Shown here: piece after piece, positions 25,901 to 39,300 of the stretch
How the letters are laid out: each line of letters opens with the position of its first letter
Numbering within the stretch: position 1 is the first letter of the stretch
Source of the DNA: Synanceia verrucosa
Taxonomy: Eukaryota; Chordata; Actinopteri; Perciformes; Synanceiidae
Direction: 5' to 3'
Length of the DNA stretch: 64,000 bases
NCBI GenBank assembly: GCA_029721515.1
Contig: CM056566.1
Span: forward strand, 21,648,769-21,712,768
Made by a program: the position numbers and the translations under genes
Notes under the pieces: model-generated
What the model saw: the letters and a program-made list of their open reading frames with translations, nothing else
What the model was told of the DNA's origin: nothing
The model's database searches: none

Positions 25901-27252
25901 TGATTGAAGAGGAAATCATTTTTCTTTTCTCTGAACTCTTTTAGTGCCATTGACATATTTCAGTGTCATTTAAAATCTGACGCTTGAGTGCCGTCGATGT
26001 AATAATATGTCAAAGTGTTTTTTTGGCAGTGGGTTGTTTTAATGTTGGGCTTCTGGGAGATGTAGTCAGAGCATAAAGAGACGGTATACACCACAGAGAT
26101 CAAAACAGGAAGTGGAGACGATCGAGATTAGAGAGCAAAACAAACAGAATGTGGAGAAAAAGTGGTGATTTTGGTGAAAGTGTCCTCTACTCTACCTCTG
26201 ATAAAACAAGAATGGAACAAGGTAAAAACAAACATTTTTTTCATGATGAAATAGAGAGTCTCTTCTTTCATTTGAGCTATTCACTGTTTCCAGAGTTTTC
26301 TGTGGGTCTTGAGTTAAATAACTCTGAACTACTGAAGGTAGTTTTCCCATGGAGCTCACTGAGGTGTGGTTATCTGCCTGTGAATCACTGGTTAGAGAGC
26401 AGTTTCTGTCATTTCTTGTGGTTTTCTCGTCTTGTTGTTGCAATAGTTTCCCAATACTGCTCTGTTTCCCGGCAGTTAAATATCTTGCTAATATACGATA
26501 ATTGAAACTGAAATATTGGCACATTTTTGGCTGCAACTACAGATTATTTTCATTGTTGATTGATCTTTTTATTATAGAATTATTTTTGGGTTGTTTGGTC
26601 TGTAAAATGCCAGGAATGGTGACAAAATACAGATCAGTGTTTCCCAGAACCCAGTGTGACGTTCTCGTTTTTTTTTTTTCTTCCTTTTTACTCAAACCAA
26701 TCTTTCAAATAGCTGTTGATTGATTTAATAGTTGTAATCATCTCAATTTTCTTTTATTTTAAATGAATCATAGTGTCTTCAGTTTAGCTCTGATTTTTAT
26801 CGTTCTGTCAGTGCTCTTCTCTTATCCTCCTCCTGCATCTTCCTCAGCAGAGCTCTGTTTAATTTTGCTACAATTTAAATGTCCTCCTTTGTGGAGAGGA
26901 AACTAGATGAGACGAGACGGCAAACTGGCCACATTTAATAGGATTTCTTAATCAAAGTCTCAAAAACCTGTATCACAAGGTCTTCATCATCGGTTCGTAC
27001 GAGCTCCCGTCCTATCTGCGTCGACAATTTGGTAAATTTTTGACTTGGAAAATAAAAGTTAAGATAAGATGATAATAACAGTTCACTTTCTCTTTATGTT
27101 GCATTTATTTAACTGGATTACTTCATCAGTTATTCTTCCACTCAATAAAAGCAGCAGTAATTCAGCTTTAAGTTCCACTTTAAATGTGCTGGTTATGCAG
27201 TGAGAGTTATACCTGAGGACACAGGTAGCACTCCACGCCCAGCTGTGGCTCA

Positions 27253-27303
<51 letters not shown>

Positions 27304-30300
27304 ACAAACCAGCCACCAGAACACACCTCCTCCTCCCGTCAGTGTGCTTTTTACTGGTTTTATTCTGGCGTCGCTTTACTGCAGATTCAGCGAAAATCAC
27401 TTGTTGGGTGGAAAAAAAACAAACATTTTATATGTCCTCGCTTTCTTTTCTTCTTTTTCCAGTGAAACAATAGAATGTTCTAGAATAGCTGCTCGCCATG
27501 AGTGACTCCATCTCACTGGATCTTGTTTTTGTGACGCCCGACTGTGACAGGATATCTCTTTGGCAGCTCAGGTCGATTCAGTTTTGAAGCAGATGGATGT
27601 TAGATTAGATTCCTGCTGGTTTTCATCAAACTTTTGAGTGTCAGCTGTTTTATAAAACAGGAAGTGTCTTGTTCCAGTGTTTTTGTCTATTTTGAGTCAT
27701 ATTTCTAGACCCACAGAATATTTAGTACTATGTCTCTGAAAACAGTGAATAGCTCAAATGAAAGAAGAGACTCTCTATTTCAGGGGTGTTAAACATATGG
27801 CCCAGGGACCACAATCAGCCCACCAGGGGTCCAATCCAGCCCCCTGGACGACTATGTCCGTTTCCAATTTTTTAGTAAATTTACGAACAAGCAGTGTGAC
27901 ACAACACAGTCAAGTGAAGGGTTTTCCAAGAAAAATGGAGCACTTTCTTCAGTGAAATAAACATTCTCCAGTGTGCTTGTTGTGATAAAAACAAGAAAAG
28001 ATAAATAATGTGTTGACAGGTTATGAGAAACAGCAGTCTGCTTTTAGCTGTAAGCAGGGAAATCTAGAAGGCATTTCAGGCTGATTTGATAAATAACTTT
28101 TCAGAATAAACATGTACCTCTTCACACTAAAAGACAAGGAAACATTTGGAGGTCTTGATTAATTATAGCTTATTATGGTTTAACTGTTTTTACCTTGTTC
28201 CATTCTTGTTTTATCAGAGGTAGAGTAGAGGACACTTTCACCAAAATCACCACTTTTTCTCCACATTCTGTTTGTTTTGCTCTCTAATCTCGATCGTCTC
28301 CACTTCCTGTTTTGATCTCCGTGGTGTATACCGTCTCTTTATGCTCTGACTACATCTCCCAGAAGCCCCTGCATTACTCACAGGCTGTGGGACTGTGTGG
28401 GGAAAAAAACACTTTCACATCAAAATATGTCAGTGGCACTCAAAGTTTCAAAGTGTTTATTGTCATATGAACAGTAAGGAGACATGTTTCTCTGCTAAAT
28501 GAAATACTTTCTTTGCTATCCACAGTGAACACAGAGCGTGAAAACAAAGATTAAAAAAAGATAAAGGCAACTGGAACGATAAAGTTCAAGGTCATGTTTT
28601 TATTGCGTCTCATCAGTGTTAGTGCGTGTGGAAGTCTAAAACATCTTCTCTCCTTAACATCAATGTAACGTCATTTATTTACAGTCAACACACGGACGTT
28701 TAAAGAGACGGTGCAGATATAGAGGAGGTAGCTGGAAGGAGGACAGGACTATAAACTCTATCAGATGACCTTTTGTTGGACGCCTGTCTGTCTCTGAATG
28801 CTCCAGTAATCTTAAGCTCAGTGTCCACACAGATACAGACGGACACTGTCAAGATTCAGTTCAGACCTGCTTCAAAACCCTATGATGTTGGGAGTGTTTG
28901 TATGCAAAGATGAGTCACTCTTTTAGAGCCACGCCGACAGTCATTACCGTCTTTGTACACATGTATCAGTGTCAGCACCTTTCACAGCAGGAATAGAAAG
29001 TAGTTTTTTAATTCAGTATTTAGAAAAGTTTTGTTTTCCATTTTTAGTTCGAGTTGGTCATTTTTAATGATTTCACCTGTTGAAATTATACTCTTAAATT
29101 TTTGCTTTTTTGAATTTTCTGCTTTGGGAAGAAGAAACTTTTCTCACTCTGTTTGTAGCGTTTCAGTGGCTCTATTGACAGAGATGGAATGTAATAATTT
29201 CATTCATGTAAAACCACATGAAAATAAGAATAGTTCTTTACCTTAGAAGGAGCCCTTCATGGCTACAGGGGGAGTGGATCCTCTTCACAGTCCACCATGT
29301 GCCTACAGTAGCCCAGCATGGACAAACCAAGTTAGGTGTGCCACCATAGTTCTATGACACGCTTGTGATGCCAAGTGTAAAACCATGGTAATGCCACTTC
29401 CTTTACTCCTAAACTAGTGGTATTATGGTATGATGTTCTTTATCCACTCTCAGAAATGCCACCTTAAAGCTATAGTCTGTCATGTTAGCGAGCTAGCAAG
29501 ATTTGAAAGTGTCACCTCCTCTCAGCCTCCTCTAAGCTCCACCCACCCTCCAAAGCCACGCCCCCTCAAACTTGAACATCTGACAGTAGGATTCAGGGAG
29601 AGGAGAACCGTTATGCTACATCACCACAGCTGTAAAATGTCCTGTTCAAAGATAATATATCATTTTCTCACCTTTATAATGCAGATGCAGAGAAGCTAAT
29701 GTTAGCATTGGGCTAATATTTGCTAAAACAGTAGCTAAGTTAGCACAATTACATTTTTCATGAAATATGTAATGTTTGCTAACTTAGCTACTGTTTTAGA
29801 GCGTATTAGCCCAATGCTAACGTTAGCTTCTCTGCAGGGAGTCTTTTCTTCCTCCTTCTTTCTTCTCTTTGTCTGTTTAGCAGGGTGAGTCGTCAGAAGT
29901 AACACAGGAAGTGGTATTTTTGGCTTCGTTTTCTCTAACATTGTTCCCTACAGAACAGATTCTCCTGCTAACTCTGTATTTCTGTGCTGGATATTTCTAG
30001 AAACATGAAGGCTTCTGATTGGTTCTTTCCATTCAGACAGAGTGTCAGTTGATTGGTCAGAGTTTTTACAGTCTTGCAGCCACAGAGGTCTGATTCTTTT
30101 CCTTCCTTTTTCTGAACACATCATGTACTGATGCGCTCAGGATGGAAGGAACATTTCACCCAGTAGAACAAAAAGAGCTTCTGAACAGAATGACAGACTG
30201 TAGCTTTAAGTGTTTGTTTAGGAATATCTGCTGGTATTTACATATATTTTTACTAGAAGTGCTGCTGCCTCACAGATCCCATGTTTGGGCTCTTCTTTGT

Positions 30301-33300
30301 TTGTTTGCAGCGATGCTTCAGTGAGTCTTGACTTCGTAGACCTCCTGCCCCCCTGACCCACATCTTCCCTGCAGACTCTGCAGCTGATTGTAAATAATGA
30401 TCTTACCGCTCAGCAGTCGCCAGTTGCCAGAAATAATGTGGCTTTAATTATTCCAGACTTGCTCAAAACCTCCTTTAAGCCACAAACATAACTGCTGTCC
30501 AAAAAATGTGTGTGTGTCAGTGTCCGTAAAAGGGAACATGTGTGTTTATTCGTGTTCATGCCGACTCATTACTGGAAGCATGCTGCACTGAAGGAAACAG
30601 TTCTCTTGCATCTTTAATTGCTCTATTTGTTTTATTCAAGGACTTGGTTGAAAATGAGATGAACTTCTTCTTGGAAGTGATAGGAAGCGATAGTACAGAT
30701 GTTATCCTCACTGCAGCAGACAGCTTCAGCTTTAGCCCAGAAGCGCCCATCACTGGAAAATTTCTCTCATAGTTTTGTTGTTAGAATGAATTCCAGGAAC
30801 AATATCAGCACTTCATAACCACCACTAGTTCACGATGAAGCTCTGATTTCCTTTATTTTCCAAATAAAGTCTGTTTTTGTAAAGTATCACTAGGGTTGGG
30901 GTTTTGATGCCTTTGTTTTGATACCGGTTCCAGAATAATACTTTGTTACTTCAATAATTTATTTTTGTGTAATTTGAGATTTAATTATGGTTATCTTCAA
31001 TATTAATTTATTATTATTAATATTATTAGTTCAACTCAATGGTCTGATGATGATCAACAGTCACAGGCTGCTACCAGTTCCTCTTTAGGACCCTGGGGAG
31101 TGAGAGTTTGTCTTATGGTGTGTTCACTGGAAGTCAGAACTTGGAGCTCTGATCATCTTAACCTCAAAGTTTAGTGCTCCCAGCTCTTCCAGCCTTACAG
31201 ACGAACAACAGAACATGGAGCTACTGTTTACGTCAGTAGCAGATAGCATGAATTCTATGTCTGGTTTATTAATCCGACTTTCTGAGGTGGAGATCTGACT
31301 CCCAGTGCTGCTGCAGTGACATTAATCCTCTGTTTTACCAGCAATGTTTGTCTCCTTATGCTGGAAAGTGGGGGGATGGATCAATGTCTCTATGAATCTG
31401 AAGGGGACATGTCCCCCCGTCCTTAGAGACATCTGATAGCATGTTTCACAGACACAGGTATCTGAGTTTGGCATTGGGAAAATGATTCATTTTTTGATAC
31501 CCGATAGGATCAGAGCTTTTTGGTTGGTGCTACAAAAGTGTTCAGTGTTCAGAAGTTTAGTATCCAGCCCTAATCAGGTCTGTCATGGACATTCTGTACT
31601 TCACTTTAGTGTGACATTCAAGACGTTGTGCTATTGTTTTTTTTTTTTTTTTTTTTTTTTTAGCCGTCCTGTCATCGTTTTTCTGCATTCTGACATTCCA
31701 TCATCACCTGAACTCCAGATAATGATACGATAAAATCATCTTTTCTTGTACTCGTCAGAAGCAGAAGTGCTTGTTTGTAGATCTAGTGAGATAATGTGTT
31801 GCTGTGTTTGCACGGTAGCTTGTCTGTGAGATGGAGGTTGAAATACTGTGTGACATTAGATTTTTATAGTGTTTTGCAATGGATGGTAAATCATTAACTC
31901 AAAAGAAGTTTGTGCTGCCGTTTGCAGAGTTGGAGGGCTTCTCTTCCTGCATCATGTAGTCTGTAAAGTGTGTTTGGTTCAGTGGCTGTGGTTCTCATCA
32001 GTGTTTTATGTGTCATTACTTGAACATGCAGCAATTAGTGAATCTGGTCTTAATTAACGTTTAGCTCTCAGCCACCCAGGCAGCACCGCCCTGCACTACT
32101 GGACCATAATATGTAAATATGTACTGATTTACTTTAGTGTAGCTCTTAAAAAAAGCCCAATCTCTTCTTACACTCATACTTAAAAATGTCTATGTCAGGT
32201 GTTTTTTGCGATAGGTAGACCTCTGCTGGTTGAAGTTACGCTGCGATTTATGAGATCACAAAACTCTCTTCTACCTCTAAGTCTTTTATTTTTAGTCTTT
32301 TTTATTCGGGAGGTAAATGTCAAGAAGCACAGTTTGCACACACCTGCTCTATCCTGGCTAATTAAGCAACAAATCACCTGTGGATCATTAATTATTACCT
32401 GTTGCTAATTGCATTACGATCAGAGTAGTAGTGAATTAACAATTAAGCATGTGCAACTATAAACCAAAATCAGAAATGATTTTGTCAAATTGTTATCAAA
32501 ATTTGTGATGTTGAATATTTGAATAATTACATTATTCTTACATTTATACTTTATATTTAAGGGATGTCAGGTATATATAAAGATGGAGATAAGAAAAATT
32601 AATCAAATGTGTATTTTTAAGTTACCGGCACATAACAAGCAAGTTACACGTGGGGAAAGATTAGCACAGGCTCTTGATATTTTCTGTCTGTGAGATTATC
32701 ATTTCTCAGCTATGACAGTAATGACTGTGGTTTGAGAGGTAGATGTGAGATTGTGAGTGTCAGCAAGTGGCACTACTCTGATCCTATTGGGTATCAAGAA
32801 ATTAATAATTTTTCTGTGCCAAATCCCGATACCTAAGTGTCTGTGAAACATGCTCTTAGATGTCTCTATGGACAGGGGGGACATGTCCCCTTCAGATTCA
32901 TAGAGACACTGATCCGTCCCCCCACTTTACCAGCATAAGGAGACAAACATCGCCACTAAAACAGGGGATTAATGTCACTGCAGCAGCACTGCATGTTTGT
33001 GCGTGTGTGTGTGTGTGTGGTGTTGGTGTGTTCAGGTGTACGTGAATATCAGAATTTCCAAGCTCCAAGTCAGAATTTAAAGTCAGAACTCCCTGTGAAG
33101 TCGGATCTTCACCTCAGAAAGTCAGATTAATCAACGTAAACAGTAGCTCCATGTTTTGTTGTTCGTCTGTAAGGCTGGAAGAGATGGGAGCTCTAAACTT
33201 TGAGGTTAAGATGAGCAGAGCTCCAAGTTCTGACTTCCAGTGAACACACCATAAGACAAACTCTCACTCCCCAGGGTCCTAAAGAGGAACTGGTAGCAGC

Positions 33301-36300
33301 CTGTGCCTGTTCTTTATCGGACTATTGAGTTGAAATCATAAACTAATAATAAATTATTACTGATGATAACATGATTAAATCCCAAATTACACAAAAATAA
33401 CTTGTTGAGGCATAGAAAGGCAACTGGCATAGAAATTGGCGTTGTATGGAAAAATTTTGAATGATACCCAGCCCTACTCATGTCATCAATGAATAGGTGC
33501 GACTAAAGCAAAGGTGCATTTTTTTTTTAATTGGAAATGTTTTCATGTGTTTTGTGTGAAGTGTGCTGTGTCTGACCAAACAAAGCTACCTGAGCAGCAC
33601 CTGACACTCAGACCCTGAAGGTAAAGCAAACACCAGAAGACCCTCCCTCCTCTCCTCTCTGAGACTTGACTGAACTTGACCACCGCAGACAAAGACTTCA
33701 GATCGTCTGGTGAAACTCTGCAGACACAAGGCCACACCCTGATCCTACCACTGTGGAGCTAAAACTACCAGCAGTAGAGATTAGTATCTGAGATAATGTG
33801 GCTTGGGAGTTAGCAGAAAGCTCCGGAAGGAAGCGCCGTCGCCGTCATAAATAGTGATGTTCATCCCGGAAAAGTCAAACGATACCATGGCTTCGAAGAA
33901 ATCAACTCACTTTTGGATGGACGAGAAGACTGAGTTTATTATTTATTATTATTTTATGTTTATTATTATTTATACAAGTGACATAAAATGACAAAGTAGT
34001 TTAAGGTGGCATATGCAGATAAAGTGAAATAACAAGAAAGGTAAAAAGAAGAAGAAGAAGTAGTTAAATATTCTGGAAGTGGAGAGATGCTCCAGAATGC
34101 TAAAGAAGGAACTTGGCAGTTTGTGCTATTCTCTGCAGAGAAACGAGTCATTGCTCTGCTTCAACGGGTCCTCACAAGACAGATGTGATTTTCTTCACGA
34201 TTGCTGATCGTGAGATGGTTGGTGTTAATCACTTTTCATTACCCCGTGTATACTACACAGTGCATGACAGACAATTAAGCCCAATCCCAAAAATAGTCGC
34301 ACAAGTTCAAAATGCACTCAAAATGGGCCAAAAAATCTCACAGTGTATGTCCACCTTAAGGGAAAAACTCCCCCAAAAAATCCTTTTAACAGGGAAAAGG
34401 AAATGATAGAAAGCTGGCAGCTCGTTTGGAAACTTAACACCTCACCAATATGTGTTTCTAGAGACATGTGAGGCGAGTAATAAGCCCGTAAGCTGCCGGA
34501 TCTTTATTTTAGAAGTTAAAGGCTTTGTCTTTTTCCAGAAGCAGTTGCATTGGACGCCTCTGTCTCTTGAAATGCATTGAGCCTGTCCAGTACTGCTGTA
34601 GTGTATGAAAGTGCTCTGAAAGCCCCTTCAGATACGTAGCACAGAAGGCGGGACTTTGTTCCTTTTATTGCCATTTCTGCGATGCCACCCATTCAACACC
34701 AAAGCGCTGTGAATCCCTGCATACATTATGAACTATTATGAAGCTTAGCGTGAGATAACCATCGTTTTCCTTCAAGCGCCACCAAATGAAATGCTTACGC
34801 AGCAGATTTCAGAGTTTGGAGTTGTGAAACTCAGGTCACAGGGATGATCACTGAGTCTTTTCCTTTTTTATGGGCTTTGTCCTCTGCTCAGGTCAGTGGA
34901 TGCTGAGGCATCCTGTGACTGTGAGTCTGAGGACAATCTAGACCTAAGCACTGTTTTCATGGCAGGTAATGACTGTTTGTCAGTCAAGCATGTGATATTA
35001 TCCATGTTAAAAATCACACGTCAGAGCTGCTGATACCAGTAATTGCATCCAACTATAGTGTATTTAGATTTAGTGAGCTCTTTCTGCAGGCTGCTTATTT
35101 AAAAGCTGCATATATTCTTCTTTTAACACCACCAAAGAAGAGCTTGTTTCCCTCCCTACAGACCACATATATCAGCTCTCTGTTTATTTCTGATGACGAA
35201 CAGCTTGGCTCAGCATACGAGAGAGAGCTTGTCTTGGCCTGCACATTTTAATAGCCCACATTTTTTAGCTGTTTTAGCCTGACGGAAAGACACACACACA
35301 CACACACACACACATACAGGGTAGTAATATTGTTTTACCAGTCCTTTTAGAAGGGAACACTGAGGACTAGGTAGCACATGGGATTGGTTTCAATAGTAAA
35401 GTATTAAATTGGGTCTGAGTCGTCACAGTGTGGCTTTTGTTACTTACATAGCACATTTAATAGCTTAAGAAAATAGTTTGACATTAAGGGAAACTTCCAA
35501 CTTAACTATTTACATCAGAAGTCGTTGCATTCCAGTTAACCGTGTCATTATCCAGCCATGTTAGCGATTGTTATCAACTGTTAGCAATGTCAGTTGATAA
35601 CAGCACATATCATTGCATGTTATATAGAGGTTTGACAGAACTGTGTGTACGACAGACTTAATGAGTCACAAATAGTCAGAAGTGCTAATAAACAGTGTGT
35701 TATTATAGACTTTTTTTTACTGTTGGTGCATGGAAGCCATGTTGGATTTTGGAGAAGTTCGCCAAAAGTCTGACTTTCCAGTTAAAATGGAAATGTACCA
35801 TTAGAGGCAGAGCCAGCAGGTGAACAGCATAGCTTAGTTTAGCATCAATGCCAGAAATGGGTTAAGCTGTAACGATGGAGTGAACCAGGCTAGCTCTTTC
35901 CTCCTGCTTCCACTCTTAATGCTAAGCTAAGCTAAGCTAATCACATCCTGGCCCTACCCCCATAGCACACATGCATCAAATAGTTTTCCAAAATAATAAA
36001 CTACTCTCCTGTTTTTGCTGCTAGCCAATCTGTGCTATTCCCTCAGATTGTAAAAGAAACTTCCTGTTAACTCTTTGAGTGCCATCGACGTATTTTGACG
36101 TCAAAGTGTTTTTTCAGCAGTGAGTTGCCGATTGTGATCTCATACAGCCTGTGAGAAATGCTGGGGCTTCTGGGAGATGTAGTCAGAGCATGAAGAGACG
36201 GTATACGCTCTTTATGCTCTGAACGCTGGAACAAGGCACTTAAGGAACAGGAACTTTATTATACAAAATCTCTAAATCTGTTTTTTAAACATGAATCATT

Positions 36301-39300
36301 GGCATTCTGTAATCTCACTGCATATAACTCAAATCCATTAGCCATATCTGCCTTTCATTTTTATGTACCTTAACCCCAAGAATTGGCTGTTATTGACGTT
36401 TACTACAGATCCCCTCCATCAGGGCAGCAGAGCCTCAGAGGTCGACAGAAGAGCCTCGGTGTGTTTTGTCTCCTTCTTATCTTATCAGGACTGTATGAAT
36501 CCCAGCCCTGAAGGAGGATAACCACTCCTCACCGATGACAGGAAATGTGACTGGCAGTGTTTGAACTTTGAGAGTGTCCTCGACCTTGAATAAACCGAAA
36601 GAAGCATCTCTGCTCTGAAAAACACATTTCAGCCATGCTCGGCGAGACACCAGGACTGATTTTTGACGATATGTGGGAAAAAAAACTTATGCCTCATCAG
36701 CAGTTTGGTTGCTCGCTGACTCTGGTTGTTTACAGAAGCTGCTGTCACTCCAGATGTTTCACAGCTTTTACTTAAAGGGTTGTTTTTGTGGTTCTTCCCA
36801 CTGTCTCATTGAAAGCATCATTGATGTTTTGTCTGGCAGGGACTGTGAGCTTTGCTGATGTGTAGCTGAAGCGTTTGAAATGATAGTTGTTGACCACAGA
36901 TGTGCAGGACTATCAGCTTAAGTTAGAAATAAGTGTGGTAGTTTGAGGAAATAAATTCTAGCAAGCCAACTCTTCATTCTGTGACCTTGGACTTGAGTTT
37001 TAACCCAAAGCTTCTGTTTTGCTTCTCACTCACAAAACAAGAAATAGACTGTGAAGTCAGTCTGAGCAAACAGTAACCCTATATCCTGCAGCCTACTGTG
37101 TAATTAGGAGGAGTGGTTTTGATGATGTTGTTGTGCTGTCAGAGCGCTCATTTAAAGTCATATTTCTGCGTTGCCTCCAGGGTCAGGGAGCGGCTGCATG
37201 CTGCCGTACGTTTGTCTCGTCTTTGAAGTTAGTGCACAAAGCAAGCTGTCTTCTCTCATATTTGTTGTTTTATCAGTCGCATTAACTGGGATGCTGGAAC
37301 GCTTAACTTGTGTTTAGTGGTGCTTTCTTTAAGAATACACTACGGTGGCTGTTCATACTTTAGTCTGTCACTGAGACCACCCCTGTGACCATGGTCTAAT
37401 CATACTACAATCGATTATCGTGGTGACATAACAGTTAGGGGTGGGTATTGGCAAGGACTTCACGATACTGGAGTTACGACACATTATTGCAATATTGTGA
37501 TACTTTATGTAGATCACTGAGAAATTTAAAATGCAGCTTATATACATATATACAGAGACACACATACATATATATATATATATATGTGTGTATATATATG
37601 TGTATATGTGCATGTATGTGGAAAAAATAGATATTAAGAAATCAAAAATTTATTTTATATTAGAAGGAAAAGTATTGCGATATATAGCCATATTGATGTT
37701 TTCTCCCACCCCTGATGACAATAGCGTTGTCCCTGCAGAGTGTGTTTTTCAGCCTGTTATAACAGGGAACTTGAAATGTTTGAATTTCGGCTGATTCATC
37801 ACATCATTATTCATTCATTTATTCATTATTTTTACTTTTTATGGACCAAATAATCAACAAAATAAAACTGCTAATCATAATAATTGTTAAGGCAGATATT
37901 GATTATTGGGAGTAGTACGAGTATAAAAAGTAAAAAGCTCCTGCAGCTCGAGCCAAAGTGCTTGTCGGAGAGTCAAACCTCCTCCCACACCTTAAAGCCA
38001 TCAGGGAAACGAAGTCTGACAATTTCTGGAACCTTCTCACACAATCTTTCGTGTGTTAAACTCCTTCCAGAAAAGTCCAAAAGTTTGCATCACGATCCCC
38101 TCATTTAAAAGATTGTTTTGCTCCCCTCTGTGACGGCCAGCTTTTCACCCAGCTTTTAATGATTAAATGGTTTGGCTCGTCTTCCATGATGTGACTTTGT
38201 GAACTCGCTCAGTAAATTCTGTCAGATTGTCCTCTGGATAGATTGTCATCAGCTTTTTCTGTGAAATCCTGGTGATGTGAGGAGCTGCAGGTCCAGTCTG
38301 TTAAAAGCTGCTCAGCTGTGGACCTTCAGGTCCATCTCATGGTCTTCATTACTGGCTCTTATCTGGAAAGCACACACACATGTGCAGCTTTGTATTGTGG
38401 TTCTTGTGTTTTTGAATTGTTATCATGCTTTCTTTGTTAGATTACTGATGTAAATGAGCTTTTTATGTTTAACTTTACATTAGTGAGATTTAAAAAAAAA
38501 AAAAAATCACCACAGTGTGAAATATGAATAGCATCACAGCCAGTTCCCATGGAAACAGAGGAGAAGTCAGAGCTGTTAGTTTTAAACAGGCAGGTTTGAT
38601 GGTAAATTGACTGTATTTGTGGTGCTTTTCTAGTCTTTAGTGCTTTACAGCACAATCCAGCAATCACTGACAAGGTGCCGCCTCATCAGGAGTCATAAAC
38701 ACTCACATGTATTCAGTGTATTAAACAAGGACTCTTAGTCCAGACTTCCTGCGGTTCCTTAACTCACTGAGTGCCAACTGTTTTATAAAACACAAAGTGT
38801 CTTGTTCCAGTGTTTTTGTCCATTTTCAGTCATATTTCTAGACCCACAGAATATTTAGTACTATGACTCTGAAAACAGTGAATAGCTCAAATGAAAGAAG
38901 AGACTCTCTATTTCATCATGAAAAAAATGTTTGTTTTTACCTTGTTCCATTCTTGTTTTATCAGAGGTAGAGTAGAGGACACTTTCACCAAAATCACGTC
39001 GATGGCACTCAAGCGTCGAATTTGAAATGACATCTTGATAATGTCTTAAATTAAAATCTGGGTAATTAAGGTCTTAAATAGTCTTAAATTAACCATAAAT
39101 TTACTGTAGGTATTAAATTTTCAGGTGGTGCATTTAATGCCAATAGGAAAACATTATTCAGAGATTTACTGCAATTTTGCACGTTATTTTGTTCACAAAG
39201 TTCACTTCTTTGTTCATGAAAGTTGTGAAATTAAGAAAAAAAATCCATATTGGTCAGGCCCTACAATAAATTGAGTGTTTTCTACCAAGGAAATTGTTAT

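Noticed and set aside
27200..27505. Overlapping plus-strand frames of Cys-Val repeats
   Set aside because: Direct translation of the TG microsatellite.
33889..33950. MASKKSTHFWMDEKTEFII, similar to a Harbinger Myb-like start
   Set aside because: Only about 20 residues before running into a TTATTATT repeat; too little to support.
35918..35941. GCTAA pentamer repeat
   Set aside because: Four units only, part of a common fish interspersed repeat; no independent significance.
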